A DNA stretch of 33,643 nt from Pelobacter sp. (GTDB lineage Bacteria > Desulfobacterota > Desulfuromonadia > Geobacterales > Pseudopelobacteraceae): positions 1-33,643 of the forward strand of contig JAVBXN010000049.1 of assembly GCA_030824515.1 (NCBI GenBank), read 5' to 3'. A model generated the notes under the pieces. That model saw nothing but the letters and a program-made list of their open reading frames with translations. It had not been told where the DNA came from and searched no databases. This document shows, in pieces, positions 1 through 8,436 of the stretch. A program made the position numbers and the translations under genes. Each line of letters starts with the position of its first letter. Positions within the stretch are counted from its first letter, which is position 1.

Positions 1-783
1 GATCATTCCTACGACGTCGAGATCAAGGGCAACTACGCCTACACCGCAGACGGCAGCAACGGCATCACCGTTTATGACATGACCAAGGATCCGACCGTCA
101 TGAACAGCGGATTCGTAGTATCCAATGTAGGTCAAATAGTCGATGAGAAACCACCACTCGGCACCGCCTCCGGAATCGCCCTCTGGACCAACCCGGCCGA
201 CGGCAAATCCTATGCCTTCGTGGCCGCCGGCCCCCGTGGCGTCGGCGTTGTCGATACCACCGATGTAATGAACATGAAACTGGTCAAGGTATTCGAACCG
301 ATCAAGCTGGAAGAGGGAAAAGTCGGCGCAGCCGACGGGCAATCGGTGGATGTCAAGGTCGTGGGCAACCATGCCTACTTCACCTACGACAGCTTCGGCG
401 TGGTCTGCTACAGCCTGGCCGACCTGATCGCACCGCTGCCGGCCGGCGTACTGCCGACGGAAGTATGGAGCAAAGATACCAGCGGCACACTGGTATACGA
501 CTACCGGCCTGTGGCGGTCAGCCGCTTCAAGCTGCAACTGGTTCCAGGTTATGAAGCCTGGTCCGGCGGAGCGGTCAAAATGGACTACACACTGGTCAAC
601 GGCCAGCTCAACTTTTACGTGGCCTTTGCCGAGGCCGGCGTCCTCAAGATCAACTGGACAAACCCGGCAGCGCCGGTTCTGGCCGGAATAGCTCCGACCG
701 TCGGCGAATGCACCGCGGTAACCATCAGCAACGGCCGTCTCTATGTCGCCGACGGCGGCGCCGGCATGCTGTTCTTCAAATAA
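1..783 (+). CDS. LVIVD-repeat secreted beta-propeller protein, C-terminal part (5' end outside window)
   Basis: The reading frame is open from base 1, so the gene begins upstream of the window; about 260 C-terminal residues are visible. They align almost end to end with the last 260 residues of the LVIVD protein at 1513-5181. Shared blocks include GNYAYxADGxNGITxYDxTKDP, LGTASGI, DSFGVVCYS, FKLQLVPGYEA and a final GGxxFFK. Repeated units of the form 'AY-ADG--G---YD' are blades of a beta-propeller of the LVIVD family, found in bacterial surface proteins. No catalytic motif is visible and the function is unknown. A GC-rich hairpin follows the stop codon. The N-terminal modules cannot be seen, so whether this copy also has the carboxypeptidase-regulatory-like domains of its paralogue is open. 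Confidence 0.85.
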   Translation, partial: DHSYDVEIKGNYAYTADGSNGITVYDMTKDPTVMNSGFVVSNVGQIVDEKPPLGTASGIALWTNPADGKSYAFVAAGPRGVGVVDTTDVMNMKLVKVFEPIKLEEGKVGAADGQSVDVKVVGNHAYFTYDSFGVVCYSLADLIAPLPAGVLPTEVWSKDTSGTLVYDYRPVAVSRFKLQLVPGYEAWSGGAVKMDYTLVNGQLNFYVAFAEAGVLKINWTNPAAPVLAGIAPTVGECTAVTISNGRLYVADGGAGMLFFK

Positions 784-796
784 GCAACACACCGGA

Positions 797-835
797 TTGG
801 GGCGGGGCAAAGGTGTCCCGCCCCAAGAGTTATTT
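797..835 (+). terminator. Hairpin after LVIVD gene, probable terminator
   Basis: A 10-bp stem (797-806 with 817-826, core GGGGCGGG/CCCGCCCC) encloses a 10-nt loop, 14 bases after the stop codon. The following bases are only weakly T-rich (AGAGTTATTT), so termination efficiency is uncertain. Confidence 0.6.
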
Positions 836-903
836 GACAACTGATTACGTGTAATACCGAAAGAGCCAATACCCTTTAATCAGGCGAATATGAAAGGGCT
901 TAG

Positions 904-1104
904 ATGATGACAAAAAAATACATGACTGTACCGGAGGTTGCACAGTACTTCAGCCTCTCGCGGTCATATGTCTACGAACTGGTCCAGCTCGGACGGCTCA
1001 AGGCATGGCATCCGGACGGTGTTGTTGGTTCCCGCGGGCTGAGGGTAACGGTTGAGAGCGTACAAGCATTCGAACAAGCCGGGCTTATCAATAACGACCT
1101 CTAA
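904..1104 (+). CDS. Small excisionase/MerR-type helix-turn-helix protein
   Basis: A 66-residue protein. Residues 7-30 (MTVPEVAQYFSLSRSYVYEL) match the helix-turn-helix of excisionase-family (HTH_17, Xis/MerR-like) DNA-binding proteins. A following basic segment 'GRLKAWHPDG...GLRVTVESVQAF' is the usual wing and recognition region of that family. A purine-rich AAAGGG lies just upstream; the start could be either of two adjacent ATG codons (904 or 907). Such proteins act as recombination directionality factors or small transcriptional regulators. No integrase or phage gene is near, so a regulatory role for the flanking LVIVD genes is possible but is only inference. Confidence 0.75.
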   Translation: MMTKKYMTVPEVAQYFSLSRSYVYELVQLGRLKAWHPDGVVGSRGLRVTVESVQAFEQAGLINNDL

Positions 1105-1146
1105 TAACCGTCCACATAGTTCATTATCGTATATTAATGTTTTTGC

Positions 1147-1172
1147 CATGGTGCCCTATCATGGGCACCATG
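1147..1172. repeat. Perfect 10-bp inverted repeat (hairpin)
   Basis: CATGGTGCCC (1147-1156) and GGGCACCATG (1163-1172) flank a 6-nt loop, 43 bases after the HTH gene. No T-run follows on either strand, so it may be a factor-dependent terminator or a binding site. The rest of 1105-1512, about 400 bases without a convincing gene, shows no other structure that I trust; it must hold the promoter of the next LVIVD gene. Confidence 0.55.
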
Positions 1173-1512
1173 TCCCTACTCTACTACATTAAGCCCGATA
1201 TCATCAGCATCACCATTTCAGCAGATGAATTCCTGTGGGCAATACCTTGTTTTTCTCTGAGAACGCAACCTTCAGCAATAACTTTTCTATCAAACTTTAA
1301 TCCAGCGCTGGCCTAAACCGAGGAGTTATTGATTTGAAATCGGGGCAGACAATTACATTTCACTGTATACGGCATTTCAGAACATGGCTGCCGTTAAATT
1401 AAATACATGAATGGGGGTGAATCAAGGCTCTTCTGCAAAGTCCGGAATCGTTTTCGTAATTGTTCCACCCAGCCATCACGTTGCACGATGGCACAAAAAC
1501 CAGGAGAAAAAC

Positions 1513-4500
1513 ATGAGCAAAGCATTGAAATGGGTCACACTCGTCATGTATCTCGTCTGCTCGGTTTTTTTGATGAACAGCACGGGGCATGCGGCACCAA
1601 CGGCAACCACCGGAACTTTGACCGGCAAAGTAACTATTTCCGGCACTAAAACTGCCATTCCCGGTGCGACCATCAAAGCGGTCGGCAGCACCGGCACCTT
1701 CACGGCCGTTGCAAACTCCACCGGCACCTACACCCTTACTTTACTGCCGGCGACCTACACCGTAACCTGCTCCGCGACCGGTTACATTACAAAAACCGTG
1801 TCGGCAACCATTAAAGCAGGAGTAAAAACCGTCCTCAACTTCGCCCTGACCAAAGCGACGGTGACTACAGGCACCCTGACCGGAACCGTCACCAACTCAA
1901 CCGGGACAGCCATTGCCGGTGCCGGCATAACAACCAATACCGGTGGGTACACTGCTACTACCGACTCGCTCGGCAAGTACACCATAACCAACATGACTGC
2001 GGGGGCCTATAGTGTCACCTGCACCGCAACCGGTTACACCACCCAGACCAAACCGGCCACCATCACCGCCAATGTGACTACAACCCTCAACTTTGCCATG
2101 GCTTCCGCCGGGGTGGTCATCAACACTCTTACCGCGACTCCTTCATCGTTTGCCGAACATGCGGCTACCACTGTCACCATGACTGCCACCATCACCGGCA
2201 CACCGCTCAGCTATCAGTGGAGCCAGGTCTCAGGACCGAAAGTCCCGATTACGGCAACCAGCGCTACAGCTGCTTCCGCCGACGTAACCACCCTGGACGT
2301 GGCCGCAGAGACCGATCTGGTATTCCGTCTCACCGCCAGCGGCGCAGACGGCATCCCCACTTCGAATGACGTAACTGTAGCTGTGCAACCGGTTGACATG
2401 AACCCGTTCCTGGGCGCCAACGTCCAGATCGGCGGCGCGACAACCGCCATTGCGAAATTCACCTATGGTGGCGCCACCTGGAGTGCCTTTAACGTAGGAA
2501 ACATATTCAAGACAACTCCTGTGGGTATGACCAAGGGACCGGTCTACTCCGTAGTTCTGCCCGGTTTCATCTATGACCTTGATGTGGTCTCCTACAATGG
2601 GGGAATCTACGCCCTGGCTTCCTGCGGTAATGCAGGTATCGCCGTGGTAAACATCACCAACCCGGCCCTGCCGATATTGGTAAGCACCACTCCGGTCAAT
2701 TTCTACCAGACCGGCATCACTTTCGCCGATACCGGTGGCACCATCTGGTATAACAACACAATTTCCAGCACCTCCGCACCAATCAATGCCCTGGAAACCG
2801 ATGGAACCACTCTATACATCGCCGACTTTGGCTTCGGCATTCATAAAACACTCCTTACAAATCTATTCAACCGTGTTCTGGAAGCTGACGGCACGCTCCT
2901 GATCAACCAGGAAGTCTACACCCTCCAGTATGCCGGAGAAAACCCCTGGGGCGGCCCCGTATCACTGAAACTGTACGGCGGCAAATTGTTTGCCGGACTT
3001 GGCGCCCTTGGCATGGGTATTTTTGACCCAGCCACCCTGACCCAGGTCGGCCGTTACAACCTTTACACAGACGTCGCCAGGCTTGAAGATTACTTCGGAC
3101 CGCTAAACGTTGCCACTGCTGTTGGCAGGGATGCCACCAGTGGCGACCTCTACCTGGATGACTTCACCGGCATGCCCGACTATCGTCAGGTACAATACGA
3201 AGTTCTCGTCATCATGAAGGGAACCGGCACCGGCCTTACCCCCTGGGCCGACTTCGAGCGGATCGGCAAGTGGTATTACAAAGCCCAGGACATCGACATC
3301 GCTGTCCAGGGAAGCCGCACCATCGCCTATATCGCCAACTCTCTCGGCGGTGTGGTGGCGGTAGACATTACCGGTTTTGCTTCCGCAAGCTCATCCAGTT
3401 TCCTCAATGCACCGTTCCTTGGTTATTTCCCTGCGGTTCCGGTTAATGGACCATACGAGACCAACTCCCTGCCATCCAGCATCCTGCCCTATGAAGGGGC
3501 CGGCATGCTGAAGGAATCCGGTGTAACCGGTGTGCGCGTCTCCGGCGACAAGGTTTTCCTGACCGATCATTTTGCCGGCCTGGTGATCGTCGACCGGGCT
3601 GACGCTCCCGATCTTTACTGGCATGGCCTGCTGCCGCCGTACAACAACGACACCGACGGCGTAGCCAACAACAACGTACCCGATTATGAGGATATAACCT
3701 CTTACGATATGAGTCCATGGAACCCGCTGGACAACGAGTCCCTGCCGTGGGCCTTTTACCAGGCACCCTGCCTGTTGGCAACCAAGGAATTGAATGGCCA
3801 CGGCTACACTCTGCTGCTGAACGACCCGCTTTCCATCACCACCACGGGCAACATCGACGTGCTTGAAGCCTCAGGCGCCGGTGGTTTTGTTTTTGTCGAC
3901 GTGAAGAGCCTGACCGCACCGGTTATGGAGGACCGCTTCGCAATATCAGTCTATTTCCCGACCACCGACGAAATAGGCGCAGCACCGGATGGTAGCGCTA
4001 CCCAGACGATCTCCCTTGGTCACGCCTCGGGTATCTCCTCATCCGAAAAGTACCTGTACGTCTCGGACGGCCCCCACGGCATTATTGCTTTCAACCTCCT
4101 GGACTCGCTGGGTTTCGCCAGTGACAGCGTTCATGTGGTGGCCAACAGCCTGCAGGATGAATATCCGATGATCGTCAATGGCGAGACCATTTATCCCGCG
4201 TCACATACCGTACGCAACGTGGTGGATACAGCACGTGGCACCACCTGGGCCCAATGCGTCGGCAACGGCATGAGAGGTCTTGAAATTGCTCAGGTGGAAG
4301 CCGGTCTCGGCCAGGTTGGAGCACCGGTCCTGATGAAAATGCAGCGCAACGACCTCTTTGAGCACAACTCGGATTTCACCGTCAAGGCGCTCCCGTACCA
4401 GGACAAGGCCTATGACGTTGAGTTCCGGGGCAACTACGCTTATGTGGCCGACGGCCCAAATGGAATCACCATCTATGACGTAACCAAGGACCCATCGACC

Positions 4501-5181
4501 TCAAACAGCGGCTTTTATGTTGCCAATGTGGGAGCAAATGCCGGAGATCCCCTGCTCGGCACCGCTTCCGGCATCGAGATGTGGCAGAATCCGGTTGACA
4601 GCAAGCTCTATGCAGTCATCGCCGCCGGTCCTTACGGTGTCGGCGTAGTTGATGTCACCGATATGGCCAACATGAAAATCGTCAAGATCTTCGAACCGAT
4701 CAAAATCGAAGATGGCGACATCGGATCGGCCGATGGTCAGGCAATCGATGTGGAAGTAGTCGGCGACAAGGCCTATTTCTCCTACGACAGCTTCGGCGTG
4801 GTCTGCTACAGCATGGCCGACCTGATTGCAGCAATACCTGTCGGGGTTGATCCTACCGAGATCTTCCTCAAGACCCTCGACGGCACCGTAGTATACGACT
4901 ATCGCCCCGCAGCCCTTGGCCGGTTCAAGCTCCAGCTTGTTCCCGGTTATGAAGCTGTCAGTGGTGGAGCAGTTCGTATGGAATACACCCAGCAGAACGG
5001 CAAATTATTCTTCTATGTGGCATTTGCCGAAGCCGGACTGTTGAAGATTGATTTTACCAACCCGGCCGCTCCGCTTCTGGTGGAACGAAAAGATACCGCT
5101 GCCGAGGCCTCTGACGTGACCATCTCCAATGGCCGCATCTATATTGCTGACGGAACCGGAGGATTGGTGTTCTTCAAGTAG
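1513..5181 (+). CDS. Secreted multidomain LVIVD-repeat protein with two carboxypeptidase-regulatory-like domains
   Basis: I place the start at the ATG preceded by AGGAG, giving 1222 residues with a typical signal peptide (residues 1-27, hydrophobic core, Gly-His-Ala before the cleavage site). An upstream in-frame ATG at 1411 would add 34 residues and bury the signal peptide. Domains in order: two carboxypeptidase-regulatory-like beta-sandwiches (about 34-115 and 118-197; TGTLTGxVT..., ending LNFAL/LNFAM); a PKD/Ig-like domain (about 201-292, YQWSQVSGP); then a very long LVIVD-type propeller region (about 300-1222) with a literal 'AGLVIVDRADAP' segment and several AY-ADG-GI--YD blades. It has no heme motif and no membrane anchor. 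The C-terminal 260 residues are paralogous to the truncated gene at the left edge. It is probably exported and surface-associated; the ligand is unknown. The first two domains resemble the N-terminal module of both octaheme cytochromes downstream. Confidence 0.88.
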   Translation: MSKALKWVTLVMYLVCSVFLMNSTGHAAPTATTGTLTGKVTISGTKTAIPGATIKAVGSTGTFTAVANSTGTYTLTLLPATYTVTCSATGYITKTVSATIKAGVKTVLNFALTKATVTTGTLTGTVTNSTGTAIAGAGITTNTGGYTATTDSLGKYTITNMTAGAYSVTCTATGYTTQTKPATITANVTTTLNFAMASAGVVINTLTATPSSFAEHAATTVTMTATITGTPLSYQWSQVSGPKVPITATSATAASADVTTLDVAAETDLVFRLTASGADGIPTSNDVTVAVQPVDMNPFLGANVQIGGATTAIAKFTYGGATWSAFNVGNIFKTTPVGMTKGPVYSVVLPGFIYDLDVVSYNGGIYALASCGNAGIAVVNITNPALPILVSTTPVNFYQTGITFADTGGTIWYNNTISSTSAPINALETDGTTLYIADFGFGIHKTLLTNLFNRVLEADGTLLINQEVYTLQYAGENPWGGPVSLKLYGGKLFAGLGALGMGIFDPATLTQVGRYNLYTDVARLEDYFGPLNVATAVGRDATSGDLYLDDFTGMPDYRQVQYEVLVIMKGTGTGLTPWADFERIGKWYYKAQDIDIAVQGSRTIAYIANSLGGVVAVDITGFASASSSSFLNAPFLGYFPAVPVNGPYETNSLPSSILPYEGAGMLKESGVTGVRVSGDKVFLTDHFAGLVIVDRADAPDLYWHGLLPPYNNDTDGVANNNVPDYEDITSYDMSPWNPLDNESLPWAFYQAPCLLATKELNGHGYTLLLNDPLSITTTGNIDVLEASGAGGFVFVDVKSLTAPVMEDRFAISVYFPTTDEIGAAPDGSATQTISLGHASGISSSEKYLYVSDGPHGIIAFNLLDSLGFASDSVHVVANSLQDEYPMIVNGETIYPASHTVRNVVDTARGTTWAQCVGNGMRGLEIAQVEAGLGQVGAPVLMKMQRNDLFEHNSDFTVKALPYQDKAYDVEFRGNYAYVADGPNGITIYDVTKDPSTSNSGFYVANVGANAGDPLLGTASGIEMWQNPVDSKLYAVIAAGPYGVGVVDVTDMANMKIVKIFEPIKIEDGDIGSADGQAIDVEVVGDKAYFSYDSFGVVCYSMADLIAAIPVGVDPTEIFLKTLDGTVVYDYRPAALGRFKLQLVPGYEAVSGGAVRMEYTQQNGKLFFYVAFAEAGLLKIDFTNPAAPLLVERKDTAAEASDVTISNGRIYIADGTGGLVFFK

Positions 5182-5198
5182 CAGACCTGATCAAATAG

Positions 5199-5230
5199 AG
5201 GCGGGACCGCAATGGTCCCGCCTTCAAACC
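5199..5230 (+). terminator. Terminator hairpin after LVIVD gene
   Basis: A perfect 10-bp stem AGGCGGGACC (5199-5208) / GGTCCCGCCT (5214-5223) with a 5-nt loop lies 17 bases past the stop. The downstream tail (TCAAACC) is poor in T. It separates the LVIVD gene from the receiver-cytochrome unit. Confidence 0.65.
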
Positions 5231-5292
5231 GCACAAGCCATGGAACCGTTATGGCATGATATTTCTCTTACAAGACACATCAGGAGATCGAA

Positions 5293-5661
5293 ATGTCGGA
5301 AAAAAATATGGTTCTGATTGTTGATGATGATGAAAACCAGCTCGTGTTATTGAAGGAATTTTTTAACAAAGCGGGTGTAGAGGCCTGCTGTGCATCAAAC
5401 GGTATCGAAGCCCTCCATAAAATGAAATTTAATTCATTCATCTGCATGATAACTGACCTGAACATGCCCCATATGAATGGAATCACATTGGCGAAAAAAG
5501 CAAAGCAGCTGAACCCGCTGATGCGGATCGCACTCTGCACCGGCCAGGAGCTTCCGGATGTTTCTGACACCGGCATTGAGGCTGTCTTCAGAAAACCGTT
5601 CAATTTTTTCGATGTACTGATGATGGCAACCGAGAATCCCTGGCGCACGCACATCCAGTGA
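5293..5661 (+). CDS. Stand-alone response-regulator receiver protein (CheY-like)
   Basis: A 122-residue single receiver domain. It has the acidic pocket (VDDDE, residues 10-14), the phosphoacceptor Asp55 in ITDLNMP, the switch Thr83 (ALCTG) and the invariant Lys101 (FRKPF). There is no output domain, so it would act by protein-protein contact in a phosphorelay or on a motility-like target. A strong AGGAG lies 7 bases before the ATG. It lies 58 bases upstream of the first cytochrome gene with no hairpin between, so the two are probably co-transcribed. No histidine kinase is adjacent; the nearest in the window is at 19744-20889 and has its own receiver. A link between the phosphorelay and cytochrome production or localisation is inference. 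Confidence 0.88.
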   Translation: MSEKNMVLIVDDDENQLVLLKEFFNKAGVEACCASNGIEALHKMKFNSFICMITDLNMPHMNGITLAKKAKQLNPLMRIALCTGQELPDVSDTGIEAVFRKPFNFFDVLMMATENPWRTHIQ

Positions 5662-5719
5662 GCCGATCAATCCCGTGTTTTCTCGCTTGCGGATACATAT
5701 CCAACCAAAGGAGAAACGT

Positions 5720-8185
5720 ATGAATTGCTTAATCAAGATATGGCTCGCCATATTGCTGTCCCTGCTCCTGCCCCTGTCATACGGAGCTGGTGATGTGCAC
5801 GCAGCCAGGGTAACCACGGGAACATTGAGCGGAATCGTTACCAACGCCGTCACAGCCGTGCCAATTACAGGCGCCACGCTCAAGGCAACCAATACTGCCA
5901 CCGGCGTAATAACCAGCGCCACCTCCAACTCCACCGGAAGCTACAAGCTGACGTTGCCCCCCGCGGCTTATTCACTGACCTGCACTGCGACCTCCTTCCA
6001 GGACGACTCCCGGACAGGCATAGGCATCGTTGCGGGTATCACAACTACCGTGAACATGGCCCTGCAACCTGTTCCCCAGTCGCTCGATCACTCAGTCCGG
6101 CTTTCATCCTATAGCGGTCCGGACACCTGTCTCACCTGTCATGCCGTGTCCGCCAGCGGTACGGATCTGCTGACCGACGTCTTCAATTCAGCGCATTTTC
6201 AGGCACGTACCCAGAACAGCATGATTGACATCCCGGCTGGCGGCAGCCACGGCATGGTGGACCGGGCCTGTGGACTGCCCGGGTCGAACATGCTGGCCGA
6301 CAACTATGCCGGCATCGTCACCGCGGCCGATGGCACAAAGATGATCGACGGCTGCGGCAAGTGTCACATCGCCTACCGCCCCCCCTACAAATATGCAACG
6401 GCCGCTGACGCAAGAAACGATATCGACTGCCTGATCTGCCACGCCGCTGTATATGGCGCGGAATGGGATGAGCTTGCCAACATCGCCATATATGGCAGCA
6501 ACCCGCAGCCGCACGTCCGCACAGTCACCACCATGGCCGACGGAAGTTTTACCTGGAGCCAGGACAGATCGCTGAAGTCAGCCCAATCGGTCGGCAGCCC
6601 CACGTCAACCAAGGCATGCATGCGTTGCCACGAGCACAACATGGGCGGCTATAAGCGGGCGACTCCCTATACTGCGAGCACTGATGTCCATGCCGCCAGA
6701 AATTTCACCTGCACGAAATGTCACGTGGCGACACAGCACAAGACCCCCCGTGGCAATTTTGTGACAGACATGATGGCGAACGAACAGACTACGGTAAATA
6801 TGAGCTGTTCCCGCTGCCATGGTGTCACCCCGCATAATGCCAATAATGCAGTCGATTTGAACAAACACACAGCCAACGTTGCCTGCGAGGCGTGTCATGT
6901 CACCGACATGAAGGTCGAAGGCGATATCGGTTGGCAGTCATGGGCGCCATTCACCCTTGATCCCCGCAGCGGGGTCTGGAGCGACACCCGCCCGGTGCTG
7001 GCCAACAGCTTCTATTCTCCCTACATCGAGTACCTCCCCACGACCGCACTGCCCCTGATCCGCTGGTTCAACGGCACGGCCTCCATGCTGGCCCAGCCCG
7101 GGGGCGGCTACACCGACAGGGAAAGCACCGGCGGACGCTCAAAGCTGTATGCGCTCAAGCCGTTCATAAACGGCATGCTCTTCGACGCAGGCTGGCTGCC
7201 CGGTCCTTCCTCCGATCCGGGATTCGACATGGTCAATGGTACCTGGCCGTTCTCGATGAAAGCCTATTACGAAAACAACTGGCCAAAATTCCTGGCATTC
7301 GGTTTTGTCGATTCAAGGTATCCGACAGCTCAGTCCTACTGGTTTGCACGCCCGGATATGGCGCAGATGCTTAACAACTTCCCGATGATGCTATACATGG
7401 ACCGCTCCGGTTTTCAGCTTGAAGCCGGCAAAACTATCGGCACTCCGGTTCCGGGCCCGCAATCCGCGGCCTCATTTCCAGGCCTCGCCAAAGCGATCAA
7501 CACAGGCATGGGAAGAATCGGCATTGACATGGGGTACTTCCCCCCAACCAGCGACCCGGAGGTAGTTGGGGCCAATCTTTGGTCAGGGCGGTTCTTCGGC
7601 ATGTGGGCGCCGGTAAACATGGACCCCACCTCCCCCTTCAAAGGAGAGTTGAGCTCGTTCATCACCATGAGCCACAGTATCAAGGGTGCGGCCACACTCG
7701 GCACTACCTCGGCTTCCTGTTACAACTGCCACTATAGCGCCACCGAGTATGCCGCCCAGCTCCCCCTTGCCGGCAAACGGCTCGACTTCGCGCTTCTTGG
7801 CTGGACCAATGTCGATGCCAACCCGCTGGTCGATCCCATGTATGACCGGATCATAGCTTTGCCGGTACCGACAGTCGATCGGATTGTCTTCAGTTTTGCC
7901 CAGGGTAAATCATCACAGAGCTTGAAAATCACCACATACGTGGTTGACTCGATCACCAGGCTGCCTATGCCCAACGTAACCATCAACGGCACTATCAGCG
8001 GCCCGGCCGGTCAAACCGGACTCCCCTGCAGTGCCAGCGCCGTCTCCTCGCCAGCGGGTGTTGCTCTTGTCACCTTCATACAGAGTACGCTGCTGCCGGG
8101 AACCTACACTTTCTCAATCAACTCGCTATCCAGCAACGGCGTGACCACGCCCTCCGGAATAACCAGCAGCTATACCAGGCTGTAG
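5720..8185 (+). CDS. Secreted octaheme c-type cytochrome with N-terminal carboxypeptidase-regulatory-like domain (copy A)
   Basis: The start at 5720 follows AAAGGAG and gives 821 residues with a signal peptide (cleavage likely after residue 28, VHA). Residues 32-117 are a carboxypeptidase-regulatory-like domain. Eight CxxCH heme motifs start at residues 137, 212, 237, 300, 331, 363, 389 and 667. Seven are packed into about 260 residues; the eighth follows a heme-free stretch of about 270 residues rich in Trp, Tyr and Met. Residues about 715-821 form a C-terminal Ig-like beta domain (ITTYVVDSITRLPMPNVTINGT). There is no lipobox, so it is periplasmic or extracellular. The motifs CGKCH and DCLICH recall octaheme tetrathionate-reductase-type cytochromes, but I cannot establish that relationship. 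A role in extracellular or periplasmic electron transfer is likely. It is paralogous to the next gene over the whole length. Confidence 0.92.
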   Translation: MNCLIKIWLAILLSLLLPLSYGAGDVHAARVTTGTLSGIVTNAVTAVPITGATLKATNTATGVITSATSNSTGSYKLTLPPAAYSLTCTATSFQDDSRTGIGIVAGITTTVNMALQPVPQSLDHSVRLSSYSGPDTCLTCHAVSASGTDLLTDVFNSAHFQARTQNSMIDIPAGGSHGMVDRACGLPGSNMLADNYAGIVTAADGTKMIDGCGKCHIAYRPPYKYATAADARNDIDCLICHAAVYGAEWDELANIAIYGSNPQPHVRTVTTMADGSFTWSQDRSLKSAQSVGSPTSTKACMRCHEHNMGGYKRATPYTASTDVHAARNFTCTKCHVATQHKTPRGNFVTDMMANEQTTVNMSCSRCHGVTPHNANNAVDLNKHTANVACEACHVTDMKVEGDIGWQSWAPFTLDPRSGVWSDTRPVLANSFYSPYIEYLPTTALPLIRWFNGTASMLAQPGGGYTDRESTGGRSKLYALKPFINGMLFDAGWLPGPSSDPGFDMVNGTWPFSMKAYYENNWPKFLAFGFVDSRYPTAQSYWFARPDMAQMLNNFPMMLYMDRSGFQLEAGKTIGTPVPGPQSAASFPGLAKAINTGMGRIGIDMGYFPPTSDPEVVGANLWSGRFFGMWAPVNMDPTSPFKGELSSFITMSHSIKGAATLGTTSASCYNCHYSATEYAAQLPLAGKRLDFALLGWTNVDANPLVDPMYDRIIALPVPTVDRIVFSFAQGKSSQSLKITTYVVDSITRLPMPNVTINGTISGPAGQTGLPCSASAVSSPAGVALVTFIQSTLLPGTYTFSINSLSSNGVTTPSGITSSYTRL

Positions 8186-8211
8186 TCATGGACGTTGCTG
8201 TCCCCGAGTCC

Positions 8212-8240
8212 TAAGGGCGGCCAATGGCCGCCCTTAATCC
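8212..8240 (+). terminator. Hairpin after cytochrome A, probable terminator
   Basis: A stem AAGGGCGGCC (8213-8222) / GGCCGCCCTT (8226-8235) closes on a 3-nt loop, with one extra T-A pair at the base. It is followed by AATCCCGGTACATTTTTG, in which the T-run is delayed. The remaining leader, 8241-8436, separates the two cytochrome genes and presumably carries a promoter for copy B; I see no convincing riboswitch in it. Confidence 0.6.
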
Positions 8241-8436
8241 CGGTACATTTTTGAATTTCCGGCAGATGAAGGGAAACCTGCGAAGTATCGCTGTCATTAG
8301 TAAGTCGGCTGAGACAAAAGCGACCCGCCCAAAGAGGCACTAAAGTCGAAACACAATCCGTCAGCCGCAAAGCCATGACTCGATACAGCGCCGTAATCCG
8401 GAGTTTGCGGATAATTACCGACAAAAGGAGAACTGC

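Noticed and set aside
8300..8420. Possible GEMM (c-di-GMP/cGAMP) riboswitch upstream of cytochrome B, suggested by GCAAAGCCA near 8370
   Set aside because: Such riboswitches precede Geobacter cytochromes, but the conserved GGCAAACC half, the GAAA-capped P1b hairpin and the ACGGG segment are not recognisable. A covariance-model scan would decide.
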